A DNA stretch of 64,000 bases from Thinopyrum elongatum. Taxonomy: Eukaryota; Streptophyta; Magnoliopsida; Poales; Poaceae. The notes under the pieces were generated by a model that made no database searches, was not told the origin of the DNA, and saw only the letters and a list, made by a program, of their open reading frames with translations. Below are positions 1 to 10,537 of this stretch, one piece after another (positions within the stretch are counted from its first letter, which is position 1; every line of letters begins with the position of its first letter). Made by a program: the position numbers and the translations under genes. The stretch spans positions 191,443,700 through 191,507,699 of the forward strand of contig CM022303.1 in assembly GCA_011799875.1 (NCBI GenBank), written 5' to 3'.

Positions 1-721
1 CAAGCTTAGGCTCTTGCCACTCCTTATTCCATAGTCCATCAAATCTTTACCCAAAACTTGAAAACTTCACAACACAAAACTCAACAGAAAACTCGTGAGA
101 TCCGTTAGTACAAGAAAATAAAATCACCACTTTTGGTACTGTTGTGAACTCATTCTTTATTTGTATTGGTGTAATATCTACTGTATTCCAACTTATACAT
201 GGTTCATACCCCCCGATACTACCCATAAATTCATCAAAATAAGCAAACAACACAAAGAAAACAGAATCTGTCAAAAACAAAACTGTCTGCGAAGATCTGA
301 ATTGTTCTAATACTTCTGTAACTCCAAAAATTCTGAAAAATTATGAAAACATAGGAAATTTGTATGTAAATCATGTGTAAAAAATTCAGGGTTTTTGAAT
401 GCTCCAATGAATTATTAAAATTCTGTGACTGGACGCAAAAGTTTCTATTTTTCAGCAAGATCAAATCAACTATCACCGTAAGCCATCCCAAAGGTCTTAC
501 TTGGCACAAACACTAATTAAAACACCAAAACACATCTAACCAGAGGCTATATGAAAAATTTATTGAAAAAAAGAACCAAAAAACAAGAACAAAAATAAAA
601 TTGGGTTGCCTCCCAACAAGCGCTATTATTTAATGCCCTTAGCTAGGCATAAAAACACATGGATCTAGGTATTGTCATAGTAATAATAAGGCAAATTTTG
701 AAAGCTCATCTCTTACTCCAT

Positions 722-1517
722 TCATTTCGCAGCAAGTTTTCTTTGTGGTAACAAAAAGTAATCAAAAGGGCTAAATTTAACGGGATAAGGATCCATAAGA
801 TCGAGCTCGGGAGGAATTGGTTCCTCCTTCGGCCCCTTATATTGTATGATCAACTCATCATTGTAAGAATTCTTTTGGCAAAAAGTCATGAGCTTATTTC
901 CAAGAGAGAAACCCAATCCGTTGTTTTGTATAGCAAAATTATCATGAAGTTCAGAAATTTTATCAACTAAAACATCGGTAGGGACCCTTTTTTCTCAAAT
1001 TTTCATTATAAGCAACATGATCAAGAGATCGCAAACACATTATTTCTTCTTGATTAAAGAGAATCCCCTCTATGGGAGGACGACCACCATCTACCTTATA
1101 ATGCGCAAAAATTTCACTAGCTTATTTCATAATGAATCTAAACTCATGGGCCAGAAATATAGTAGCAGCGCGTTTAACAGAAGAATGCTCAATATTAGAG
1201 AACTCTAGAAAAATCCTTTGTATGCATGGATGCATATAAACAAATTGTCTTTCAAGTTCAAGTATAAGCAAGGATATAGCATCCGCGAGACTATTAGTTT
1301 TATGGAGAATAGATCCACCTAACGTGGGCAGCGCACCGGCGCAAGTAAAGAAATCTTGAATAACCCCTTTTTCAATAATATTGCCGCTACCTATGCGAAG
1401 TTTTTTAGTGTGCAAGATAGTAAATTCTTCATGAGGATCAATATTAGCAAAATTATCAAGCTCCCGCCCATCATTACTACTATCCCTTTCAATGATAATC
1501 TCCCCAGATTCAGACAT
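722..1517 (-). pseudogene. Broken extra ORF of the Athila-like element
   Basis: Reading leftwards from the ATG at 1517 (MSESGEIII...), an open frame of 131 codons ends at a TAA at 1122-1124. The same frame continues with protein-like sequence (HYKVDGGRPPIEG, MCLRSLDHVAYNE) to about 1000, then shifts frame and resumes as a segment rich in Pro, Leu and Asp (PPELDLMDPYPVKF) ending at 722. I read it as one former protein of about 260 residues, broken by one nonsense codon and at least one frameshift. It shows no gag, protease, RT or integrase motif. Its function is unknown to me. The equivalent place in the level-1 element (55181-56013) carries a different ORF. Confidence 0.6.
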
Positions 1518-1724
1518 AGTGGCAACAAATCGATCTAGCAAACGAAGAAGCAAAAAGGCAAAAGAAAAAGACGAACGGAAGAAGGGCGAATAAAAAGGCA
1601 AAAAAATTTAGAAAATCATTTTAGAAGTGGGGGAGAGGAAAATGAGAGGTAAATGGCGAATAATGTAATGCAAGAGATGAGAGTTTATGATGGGTACTTG
1701 GTATGTCTTGACTTGGCGTAGATC

Positions 1725-1742
1725 TCCCTGGTAACGGCGCCA
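1725..1742 (-). other. Primer-binding site, tRNA-Asp type
   Basis: On the minus strand TGGCGCCGTTACCAGGGA follows the LTR end after a spacer of 11 bases. It is complementary, with two mismatches, to the 3' end of plant tRNA-Asp (TCCCCGGCAACGGCGCCA). It fixes the orientation of the element and identifies the neighbouring LTR as the 5' LTR. Confidence 0.85.
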
Positions 1743-1753
1743 GAAATTCTTCC

Positions 1754-3330
1754 TGCTACTTCTTGAGCTTGCGTTGGTTTTTCCCTTGAAGAGAAAAGGA
1801 TGATGCAGCACAGTAGAGATAAGTATTTCCCTCAGTTAGAAACCAAGGTATCAATCCAGTAGGAGAAGAACACACAAATCACGAACACCTGCACAAACAA
1901 TCAAACACTTGCACCCAACGCGATAAAGGGGTTGCCAATCCCTTCACGGTCACTTGCAAATGTGAGATCTGATAGAGATAGATAAACAAAAGATAAAATA
2001 TTTTTGGGTTTTTTGGTATATAGATCTGAAAATAAAAGATTGCAAAATAGTAGATCGGAAAGTAATATGATGGAAAATAGACCCGGGGGCCATAGGTTTC
2101 ACTAGAGACTTCTCTCATGAAGGCAAATTATACGGTGGGTGAACAAATTACTGTCGAGCAATTGATAGAAAAGCGCAAAGTTATGACGATATCCAAGGCA
2201 ATGATTATGCATATAGGCATCACGTCCGTGTCAAGTAGACCGACTCCTGTCTGCATCTACTACTATTACTCCACACATCGACCGCTATCCAGCATGCATC
2301 TAGAGTATTAAGTTCATAAAGAACGGAGTAATGCCTTAAGTAAGATGACATGATGTAGAGGAATTAACTCAAGCAATATGATGAAAACCCCATCTTTTTA
2401 TCCTCGATGGCAACAATGCAATACGTGTCTCGCTACCCCTACTTTGTCACTGGGTGAAATCACACAAGATTGAACCCAAAGCTAAGCACCTCTCCCATTG
2501 CAAGAAAAACCAATCTAGTTGGCCAAACCAAACCGATAATTCGAAGAGAAATACAAGGATATTAAATCATGCATAAAAGAATTCAGAGAAAATTCAAATA
2601 ATATTCATAGATAAGCTGATCATAAATCCACAATTCATCGGATCTCGACAAACACACTGCAAAAGAAGATTACATCAGATAGATCTCCAAGAACATCAAG
2701 GAGAACGTGTGTATTGAGAATCAAAAGAGAGAGAAGAAGCCATCTAGCTACTAGCTATGGACCCGTAGGTCTGAGGTAAACTACTCACGCATCATCGGAA
2801 GGGCAATGGAGTTGATGTAGAAGCCCTCCGTGATCGATTCCCCCTCCGGCAGGATGCCGGAAAAGGCCCCAAGATGGGATCTCACGGGAACAGAAGGTTG
2901 CGGCGGTGGAAAAGTGTTTTCGTGGATGCCTCTGGTGGTTCTGGAATATATGTGAATATATAGGAGGAAGAGCTAGGTCAGGGGAGTCCCGAGGGGCCCA
3001 CAAGGTAGGGGGGCGCCCCCCCCCCTTAGGGCGCGCCCTCACCCTTGTCGCCGCCTCGTGGCTCTTCTGACTTGAACTCCAAGTCCCCTGGGTGTCTTCT
3101 GGTCCAAGAAAAATCATCGTGAAGTTTTATTCCGTTTGGATTCCGTTTGGTATTCCTTTTCGGTGAGGCTCAAAAACAAGGAAAAAACAGAAATTGGCAC
3201 TGGGCTCTAGGTTAATAGGTTAGTCCCAAAAATAATATAAAATAGCAAATTAATGCATATAAAACATCCAAAACAGATAATATAATAGCATGAAACAATA
3301 AAAAATTATAGATACGTTGGAGACGTATCA
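1754..3330 (-). repeat. 5' LTR of Athila-like element (1577 bp)
   Basis: On the minus strand it runs from TGATACGTCTCCAACG (3330) to AAGAAGTAGCA (1754), ending in the expected TG..CA. It is collinear with the LTRs at 37247-38811 and 56284-57848 over its whole length. It carries a poly-C tract near 3010-3024. The base after the LTR starts unrelated sequence at 3331. Confidence 0.9.
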
Positions 3331-3688
3331 GATGGAGATGAGTAGTACTTGTTGGGCGTGTGGCACAAAGTAACTGCGCCCACACGTGTGGGCAATTCTA
3401 ATGTTCGCCCACACACAACCCGTGTGGGCTGCCTCCTGCTCACGCCACACATGGTGTGTGGGCGGATGTCTAGTATGCCACATGTGTGGGCGTTATCAGG
3501 ATCCTTAAAAAAACGATCGTTCGAACGGGGGAAAAGCTGGTGCTCAACCCACCGATCTTTTCTCTAATATATCCGCTGCTCTCTGCCACGCGTCTTTATG
3601 GCCGCTCACCACATCTCTCCTTTCATCCTTATTATTTCCACTGAAACGCTAGCCACATATATTTTTGTAATTGGGCTCATATTTCAAT
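3331..3688. repeat. Cluster of CCCACAC/GTGTGGG palindromes
   Basis: There is no gene here. The segment contains four inverted repeats built on the same core: a perfect 16-bp palindrome GCCCACACGTGTGGGC at 3378-3393, 8-bp arms GCCCACAC/GTGTGGGC at 3407-3429, and imperfect versions at about 3443-3464 and 3477-3491. The first holds a G-box core (CACGTG). It is probably the end of a DNA transposon, but no partner end was found. Confidence 0.55.
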
Positions 3689-4232
3689 GTTTTTATCATT
3701 TATGCCACCGGTTACGTCTCACTACTCCGTTTCAACTGCTCAAAAATGTTATCGCTTCGTTAGGCGCATGCTAAAAATGCCACTGGACGGCATTACTGTC
3801 ATCTCAAATCTCATTTGCCATGTTATAATGACAAAAATACCTATAGACCAACATGTCAGCTCTCCCACTATCTCACTACAATAAAGTGTGGGTCTCACTT
3901 GATCCCAACAGCATTCTTATTTTCCTCTAAAATTATTCGCTTGCTTACTCTTGACTAGTGGGGTCCACACTTATCATTGTGAGATAGAGAGAGCTGACAT
4001 GTGGGTATAGGGAATTTTTTGTCATATAACATGGTCAACGAGTTTGACCTGACAATAATAATGTCTAATAGCATTTTTGAGCAAACATCTAATGGAACGT
4101 TGATATTTTATAGATATCTAATGGCATTTTCGAGCAAGCATCTCACGGAACGATGATATTTTTGAGCAGTTGTAATTTTTAATGGCAAAACTGAGTAGTG
4201 AGACAAAAATAGTGGCATAAATGATAAAAACC
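3689..4232. mobile_element. Foldback DNA transposon with 8-bp target duplication
   Basis: The left end GTTTTTATCATTTATGCCAC and the right end are inverted repeats (20 bp, one extra G at the right tip). Both sides are flanked by the 8-bp direct repeat ATTTCAAT (3681-3688 and 4233-4240). The inverted similarity continues inward, for example 'CAACATGTCAGCTCTC' at about 3849 against 'GAGAGCTGACATGTGGG' at about 3989, so most of the 544-bp element would fold into one hairpin. An 8-bp duplication fits hAT-type transposition. It encodes nothing. Confidence 0.8.
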
Positions 4233-4252
4233 ATTTCAATTAAAAGAGCACA

Positions 4253-4935
4253 CTACAACAAGCGGTTTGTTGCCCACCCACCAAGAGGGAACCGTGAGGA
4301 GGGCAACGGCACATAGCCTTTGTCGTCGGTGGCCTTCCCGACCACGGTGGGGCGACAAGGGCGGTCGGCCCGAGCGGTCGCGGTCGAAGCCACCCAGGTG
4401 CCGGCAGGAAGAGCCATTCCCGGCGAGCCTAGAAGAGGTTGGGACCACGGCGCAACAAGTCCCTGAAGAACGACGCGTGTCCTCCTAGCCGACTCCGCCA
4501 CGGCGTGATCCCGGCTGGAGGTCCCCGTCGCCGGCTGCGAAGCGGGTGCAAGACCATCGTCAAGACACCGTCGGGTCGGTCTCGTGCAGCGGAAGCCGCC
4601 CGTGCCCGCCAGGGCGTGCGGCCGCATGCCGACAAATTTTTGCAACAACGATGAAGTTGCAAAACGGCGACGGCAACCACGACGGTGCTGCTGCGACATC
4701 CTTTCTATTTGCAAGAAAAATCTACAGCTTCATCCATGTTGCAAAAGAAAATCTGCAACATCGGTCTATGTTGCAAAAGTTCTTTCCACAACACCATCTC
4801 TGTTGCAAAAAGGTGAAGCTGGAGAAAAAAGAAATCTATAACACAACCTCTGTTACAAATGTTTCTGCAATATGAGCTCGGTTGAAAAGGCTTCTGCAAC
4901 ACCATCTTTGTTGCAGTGGTAAGGACGGAGGTAGG
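4253..4935. repeat. GC-rich segment followed by degenerate TTGCAA repeats
   Basis: It starts CACTACAACAAGCGG, which resembles a CACTA-type tip, and continues as GC-rich DNA to about 4640. From 4640 to 4920 a degenerate unit of roughly 35-40 bp recurs, built on 'TGTTGCAAAAG' and 'TCTGCAACA' on alternating strands. Open frames here overlap on both strands and show no known protein. I treat it as transposon debris. Confidence 0.45.
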
Positions 4936-5051
4936 TCATTGGATAACGCCAGATCCAATAACTACTGTGGCGGATATGCAACTCTCTTCTTCTTAATTAA
5001 TCGATGAAATTGATAGTTTTATCTAGAAAACACTTACCGTTACCCTCTTTT

Positions 5052-5300
5052 ATGGAATTCTTTTACACAATAGTAATGTAATACCGTAAAAGTTGCCAAC
5101 TTGTGCACACAAAGTAATGAATTAGCATCCAGTGTGAGAGGAAAAAAAAGTAGCATCCAGTAATCAGAATACAAGTTCAGAAAAAAGTCATGTAAGTTGA
5201 TGCTGGATACAACAAATAAACTGGACTTCGAAGCATCCAGTTCACTTCGAGTCGACGCAATTTCATATATGCATACAATCAGCCGGTCATCTAATAACAT
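5052..5300. repeat. Duplicate of the sequence in intron 3 of the plastid-protein gene
   Basis: This stretch aligns in the same direction with 8842-9115. Shared blocks include TTTTACACAA, AAAGTTGCCAAC, GCATCCAGTAATCAGAATAC, TCACTTCGAGTC and TTTCATATATGCA, separated by small indels. At 8842 the sequence lies within intron 3 of the minus-strand plastid-protein gene; here it lies just beyond the 3' end of DUF6598-like gene 1. No exon of the plastid gene is copied with it. Confidence 0.7.
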
Positions 5301-5520
5301 ACGAGTACATAAAACGTTTCTAGCATATACACCACTAGTCCACTAAAACACCACTTGGGACAGGTTTTTAGCATATAAACCACTAAAATACCACCTGGAA
5401 CAGATCTCTAATATACCCCACTAGAACAAATGCCACATTAGCAGTACAACACTATTACATAACTTGGAACATGTTTTTAGAATACACCACTAGAACAAAT
5501 GCCACAATATCACTGCACCA
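5300..5520. repeat. Short degenerate repeats in the 3' flank of DUF6598-like gene 1
   Basis: A unit of about 55-65 bp containing 'CACCACTAGAACAAATGCCACA' variants and 'TTGGAACATGTTTTTAG' recurs three to four times. The same arrangement lies downstream of copy 3 at about 26660-26830, showing that the two 3' flanks were duplicated together. Nothing coding is seen. Confidence 0.55.
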
Positions 5521-5562
5521 ATTTATATTGCACAGATTAAATGAGTTAAAGATAGTCTCATG

Positions 5563-7357
5563 TCAACACTCACGACGGAAACAGGACCAAGCAACACGAA
5601 CTTCCATATTGCAGGAGCCAACGTTGAGATTGATGCCTGCGGTACTTACACCAGCTCTATGAGATTTTAAAACTGCTTCGCTGGTCTCAGCGGCATCTCC
5701 CTTGTTAACTGGAAATGCCATTACAGAAACCTTCAGGTTCCTCTCAAGTTCAACAGAAACCACACGTCGTGAGAGCGTGATCACACCATCAGCATCAACA
5801 GGCAATCCACCATCGTCAAATTCAAGTAACTTGACCTGCAGGTTGTCGTCACTACGGGAGGCAGCACTAAATACACCACGAAATCCATCTGGCCACGACC
5901 CGCCAATGATTCTTATAAAGACCGTGGCCTCCACCGACTCTTGAATGTGATCAAATTTAAATTCCAGCGTGCTAAGCCTGCTAGGGTAGACACTTTCAGG
6001 ACAGTATCCAGTTCTAAACACCACCACAAGAGCACTTAAATCTTTATCCTCAGATTCTGTAGTGCCCTTCACTTTCAGCGAAACCTCAATGTATGAAGGA
6101 TCATATGCCACGACAATAGCACGGGTAGGACCTGCCAGTGCTAGGTAGCAATCCTGCATGCACAGAACAAAAATTAAGTAAACGACAATGTTCATTTCAT
6201 CAAATAACAATCAACTCTGCAGTAGAATATTCTATTTATTCTACTTTTAACAGCAAAATGGCTAATTTTAACGGCAAAATGGCAAGATGTATGAATTACT
6301 AAATCTGACAGCAGCAAATGCATAAATACTTGCTTATGATTGCTTCAATAACTGAATCTAGCAACGGCAAATGCAGGAAAAAAAAAGCGTACAGTTAGCA
6401 GAAAAGTTGCACATAATAATGCCAAGATGTCAAGACAAAACCAAGAGAGAAGAGCTAAATACGAACCTCCTGGGTGATGGTTTGGCAGTTAGTCCTTGGA
6501 CGGTGGAAAATAATATTGCGCTTCTGATCCAAGACATCACGTGCAGCTATGATACCATACACTTCCAGTGGCCAGCGCAAATCCCTTTTGAATGATGCAA
6601 CTTTGACTGACATAATCTGCAGGGTGTCCATGGCCTTGGCCGAGCGTTCAGAAGCAGGATTCGTGTGACACATGGCAGGGATAGATGCTGCATAGATTGA
6701 TCACATGTAAATAAAGCAGTTAGTTAGATACAGGAGATAAATTCTGATCCATTGATATATGTTGCAATTGATATCAAATTGGTCTGAGTGATGGCAGAAC
6801 ACACAAAGGAAGTGTGCATGGATCGTCCTAGCAAATTGTTCGTGCATGTAAGGAACATATAAGGATAGATGCTGCATGAATTGACCACATGTAAATAAAG
6901 ATAAAAAAAAATAGATTCACTGGTGTATGCATTGGTACCAGCGACAGGCAGAACATACAAGGACGCGTGCTGCATGCATGGATCCTCCTACCAAGTTCTT
7001 CATAGAAGGGAATGAATCAAGAGAAGTGATTCGGTTGGGAGGGGGCTTACTGGTTTGATCAAATGTAGCACCGCAGTGACGGTAGAATTTGTTCCAGAAA
7101 GAGGGAAACTCGGCAGCGAACGATTCTTCCTCACATTGTGCCGGTCCAGTCTCCTCATCATCTCCAGCTTCATCTTTCGCCTCAGCAGCGTCGTCAGCCT
7201 CGCTGGCAGATTTTTCAGCCATTGACTTGGCAATAATCCTGGCCCTTTCTTCAGGCGTCAACTTTCTTATCATCGCAATCCCTTGAGCCATCCTCATCTC
7301 AGGCGTTACCATGGTTGATTTTTCAGGCTTCGCCTTGGGTTTCCTCGTTGCCGCCAT
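5563..7357 (-). CDS. DUF6598-like protein, gene 1 (3 exons)
   Basis: Exons are 7357-7051, 6687-6467 and 6153-5563, with GT..AG introns of 363 and 313 bp. The reading phase agrees across both junctions and gives 372 residues. Exon 1 encodes a charged N-terminus with an acidic stretch and the pattern CEEESFAAEFPSFWNKFYR. Exon 2 holds EVYGIIAARDVLD and RNIIFHRPRTNCQTIT. Exon 3 holds YLALAGPTRAIVV, SLKVKGTTESEDKDLS, SWPDGFRGVFSA, LSRRVVSVEL and the C-terminal EVRVAWSCF. These match my memory of DUF6598, a grass-expanded domain of undescribed function; this was not searched. No signal peptide or membrane segment is evident. The ATG at 7357 was chosen because it opens the frame, and no stop interrupts the model. 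It looks intact. Gene 2 has the same exon plan and an exon 2 of identical length. Confidence 0.85.
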
Positions 7358-7783
7358 CGGCTTCTCTCTCTCGGCGTCAACGGCTTCTTGAGCCTTGCGT
7401 CCTTAAGCAATCTGATTTCGCTTTCTCGCCTGAATCTTGGACATCTTTCCTAGCTCCTCCCTGGCTTTCAACTCTATCTATCGAAGACTCCCCACTCGTA
7501 TTAATCTCCAGAGCACCGTGGGCAAGGTCGATCGGTCACCGTCGCGTCGCCCTTGTTTTGTGTACGCCTTGTTTTATGGAGGGCTCCTGTTGGAACGCAA
7601 TCGAAGCAAGCAGCCGTTCCCGATTCAAACTCAAGCACCGACCGATGCACTGCTTATTGGGCCTGGATTACTACTATGACCTACACGGTGGGCCTGAGTT
7701 AGCAGGTTTGTGGCCCTAATTACCAAAGAGGACGCCCCACCCAGCTTTCCAGGAGGACGCCAGGATTCGTGTACCGAGGTTTA

Positions 7784-7794
7784 GTCCCACATCG
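7784..7794 (+). promoter_or_regulatory. Upstream sequence element (USE) of snRNA promoter
   Basis: GTCCCACATCG is an exact match to the plant U-snRNA upstream element RTCCCACATCG. It lies 33 bp before the TATA-like box. That spacing is typical of plant snRNA genes transcribed by RNA polymerase II; polymerase III genes have about 10 bp less. Confidence 0.85.
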
Positions 7795-7827
7795 AGGACT
7801 CGGGCATCATCGGGAGCTAGAGCCGAC

Positions 7828-7834
7828 TATTTAG
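7828..7834 (+). promoter_or_regulatory. TATA-like box of the U1 locus
   Basis: TATTTAG lies 33 bp after the USE and 32 bp before the predicted U1 5' end, matching plant snRNA promoter geometry. It is a slightly weak TATA sequence. Confidence 0.7.
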
Positions 7835-7859
7835 ACGCCACGCAGGGCTCCCTTGAAAC

Positions 7860-7957
7860 CCACTTACCTGGACGGGGTCAATGAGAGATCAAGAAGTCTC
7901 ATGGCCTAGATCAGTGGCCTACATTGAGGGGGTACGCGTTCGCGCGGCCCCTACCAA
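7860..7957 (+). ncRNA. U1: U1 snRNA locus with internal deletion (about 98 nt)
   Basis: The 5' end keeps the 5' splice-site recognition sequence ACTTACCTG (7862-7870) followed by GACGGGGTCAA and stem-loop I, whose loop GATCAAGAAG is closed by a perfect ATGAGA/TCTCAT stem. The 3' end keeps stem-loop IV (GGGGGTACGCGTTCGCGCGG then CCCCTACC). Plant U1 is about 160 nt. Here the distal part of stem-loop II, stem-loop III and the Sm site (AATTTGTGG) are missing between '...CTACATT' and 'GAGGGGG'. The first two bases are CC where U1 has AT. The USE and TATA box are in place. Without the Sm site a normal snRNP would not be expected, so it is probably a pseudogene or a short variant. I see no clear 3'-box. 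Confidence 0.85.
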
Positions 7958-8080
7958 CGCTTAAACGGAAAGATTACCTGTTGTCAAAAGATTTCAAGCA
8001 AAAAAAATCTAACTGTTCAGTATCAACAAAGATGATGCAACAGCAACAGATGAGCATACATAATTCAGTTATCTAAATAT

Positions 8081-8207
8081 TACCTCTGTCCCAAAAAGCT
8101 TGTCATCTGGAATATCTAAATACAGATGGAGTATCTAACACTTAAACGTGTCCTACATACATCTGTATCTAGACAAATCTAAGAAGCTATTTGGGACAGA
8201 GGGAGTA
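8081..8207. mobile_element. Stowaway MITE
   Basis: The ends CCTCTGTCCCAAAAAGCTTG and the inverted AAGCTATTTGGGACAGAGGG lie between TA dinucleotides, as in Stowaway (Tc1/mariner) MITEs. The element body is about 123 bp. It lies between the U1 locus and the 3' end of the plastid-protein gene. A 14-bp direct repeat TACATAATTCAGTT flanks the area (8057-8070 and 8206-8219). Confidence 0.85.
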
Positions 8208-8374
8208 CATAATTCAGTTCACCCAATGTAGGACACACTAACTGCAATCTCCTTCTCTTAGACCACACGAGTGGTGGCCAATTGCCGTGCGGAAGACTGT
8301 AAGTTATGTCCTGCCGGTTGGACCATATGCTCGTAGCATCGGTAACGAGATAAATTCAGAGACATCGTGTTATC

Positions 8375-10537
8375 TCACTGTGAGTTATTCGTAGGGCGCT
8401 TTGACCAAAATTTTGATGCCCACATGAAAAGGCTGGCGATGCCGAAGGCTGCTCCAAATCCTGACCGGATGTCCGCAATCAACTCACGGACTTCTCTCAC
8501 GGTAGTAGCCATCAATGGCTCCCCTACTGCTTTCTTCCGGTTAGCCACCACCTGAGCGGTTCCTAAAAAATGGAACAAATGCTAAGGCAAAAAACCTTGG
8601 GCATGGTCCTTAAGCCATGTTAGAAGTTTTTTTTTTTTTTTTTTTTTTTTGCGGGGTAAGCCATGTAGAAGTTAATGCCACCAGAGCAGAGATCACCTTG
8701 TTGGGCTGAGGTTGCCAGCTGGCGAAGTTGAGCGTCAGCTGTATGAACAATGCTCAAGGAACTCCTCACAACCTTCCCCAATTCTTGACTGGTCTAGGGA
8801 ATGATTTTATTGTTAGTTATCCAGAAATTATCCCTTATTAAGGAATTTGAGCCCTTTTACACAACATGGTATGTAATACCGCAAAAGTTGCCAACATGTG
8901 GACACAAAGTCACGATATAGTACTCTTCAGAAGAAAAAAGGCAGCATCCAGTAATCAGAATACAATCTCAGAAAGAGTCATGTCTGTGGATGGCAGATAC
9001 AGCAAGTGAACAATATCTGGAAGTAACTACCATAACCAAAAGTAATTACACATCCAGGTCACTTCGAGTCAATGCACTTTCATATATGCAAATCAGCCGA
9101 TCACCTAATAATATATATAAAAGAAAAGATTAAAGGAAACACGTGTGAGAAGTGTTTAGTTACTTGCCTTAGGTCACTGAGATCAACACTCAAGGCAGCG
9201 ATCTCTTTTGCAACTAGTCTCACTGAAGCCATGGTTTCAGGAAGCTTCTCTCTTGTGAGATCAAATGACTTTTCAAGAGACTCTGCTGCCCTCTTACAGT
9301 CCTGAAAATGTTTAGCATATCCATATCCATAGTTTTTACATGTTCCGTTTAGAAGTTTTAAGTTTTACCAAATGGACCAACCTACCAACATGGAGGGAAT
9401 CGACGAAAAGAATATGAAGCTGGCAGATATTGCAACCTACATAAGATAGCAACTGTGATCAACAGAGACAGTAGGCTCCTGACGCTGACAAGCGCAAATT
9501 AAAGATGGGGGCCAAATTATCCAGAATAAACCTGACAAGATATGGTTCTATATAAGAAGTATTCTTCAGAAGAGAAACTGCGACTTTCACTTGGATGAAC
9601 CATGCTCGTGCAGTTTTCCCATCACTATCTTTTTTACCAACATATACGTTTGCAATGATTATTTTCTAATCAGAACTATTTAATTGACAAAAGCACTTTC
9701 ACTTGTATGGGAAGTGCTCCTGCATCCAAACAAAGTACCTGCGCATCTATAAAAAAAACTCAAAATATGCATAGATATTATTTACGGACTGTGTCAGTGA
9801 CTGAATTTTCTGCAACTTAACTTGCGTCGTGCTATTTTCAGATTGGAAAATGGAGAGCATTTGGCTTCCGTTTTTTTTCCCGCAGGAGGACTGTTGACTT
9901 CCTTGATATGTCAATTAATAAACATCTAAAGTCATTAATATTCGTACTAGTATCCATTGTAATCAGGGTACAAAAGTTCAACCTATATCTGTAATAAGCC
10001 AATCCCTAACGTACGTGCAGCACGTAGATGCATTTCAAACATGCTTTCAGTTTCGTGTAAGTTTTCCACCCTAAACATTGCTTTAAAAGAGACCCGTTGG
10101 GCACAAAAACATAAGTTGGTTAGGAATCTGAATCTGCTATGCCTGCATTATTTCAGTGCAGTGACACTAGCCTACCACATGCTACTGTAGTTAGCAATCA
10201 TCTGAGTGAGCGGCTTTGGATAAAGCTCTGGATTAAGAGCTTGATACGAGATTTAAAATGAGGAGCACGGGGCAGGGTGCCGTACCGCGGAAGCAGCGAC
10301 GGAGAGGAGGAGGAGGCCGCCGCCGTCTGGGCGTCGGACAGAGGCGCGCGGGGAGGGCGCGGCCACGGAGGCGAGGCGCAGGCTCGAAGCATCCGGGGAG
10401 GCAGCCGACTGATTCTTCGTGGCAGCTCTGCTGGACCCGAGCAGGAGACGGCCGCGCGGGCGGAGGAGGCAGGCGGAGGTGGTCGGGAGCTTGGGGTTGG
10501 GGGCTTCGGCGTGGCGAGGAAGAGGAAGGGACAACAT
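8375..10537 (-). CDS. Putative plastid membrane protein (5 exons)
   Basis: Exons are 10537-10286, 9436-9386, 9301-9164, 8793-8697 and 8562-8375. All four introns have GT..AG borders and the phases agree, giving 241 residues. Residues 1-84 are rich in Ser, Ala, Arg and Leu and look like a chloroplast transit peptide. Exon 2 encodes a hydrophobic stretch (VAISASFIFFSSIPSML). Exon 3 carries ESLEKSFDLTREKLPETM then SVRLVAKEIAALSVDLSDLR, and exon 4 RSSLSIVHTADAQLRQL, both helical. The last exon has a second hydrophobic segment (GFGAAFGIASLFMWASKFW) and ends PTNNSQ. I recognise the 'PETMASVRLV.KEI..L...L' pattern from conserved, uncharacterised plant chloroplast proteins, but assign no function. 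The downstream in-frame ATG at 10537 was preferred to one at 10657 because it starts a typical transit peptide. A 28-base poly-T run lies in intron 4. Confidence 0.8.

Larger units (their letters stand above)
1..3330 (-). mobile_element. Athila-like Gypsy element, 5' LTR and partial interior
   Basis: This is the 5' end of an LTR retrotransposon lying on the minus strand and cut by the left window edge. Going leftwards it has an LTR (1754-3330), a primer-binding site complementary to tRNA-Asp, a broken extra ORF, and non-coding interior. The interior at 1-650 matches 54490-55150, and the LTR matches 37247-38811 and 56284-57848, so this is another member of the family that forms the level-1 element of the right-hand nest. 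No gag or pol is visible in the part seen. Athila is assigned from the tRNA-Asp PBS and the company it keeps; the family name within Triticeae was not checked. Confidence 0.85.

Noticed and set aside
7315..7719. 134-codon plus-strand frame
   Set aside because: It starts within exon 1 of the opposite gene and shows no domain or conservation; the region is more likely the promoter of DUF6598-like gene 1.
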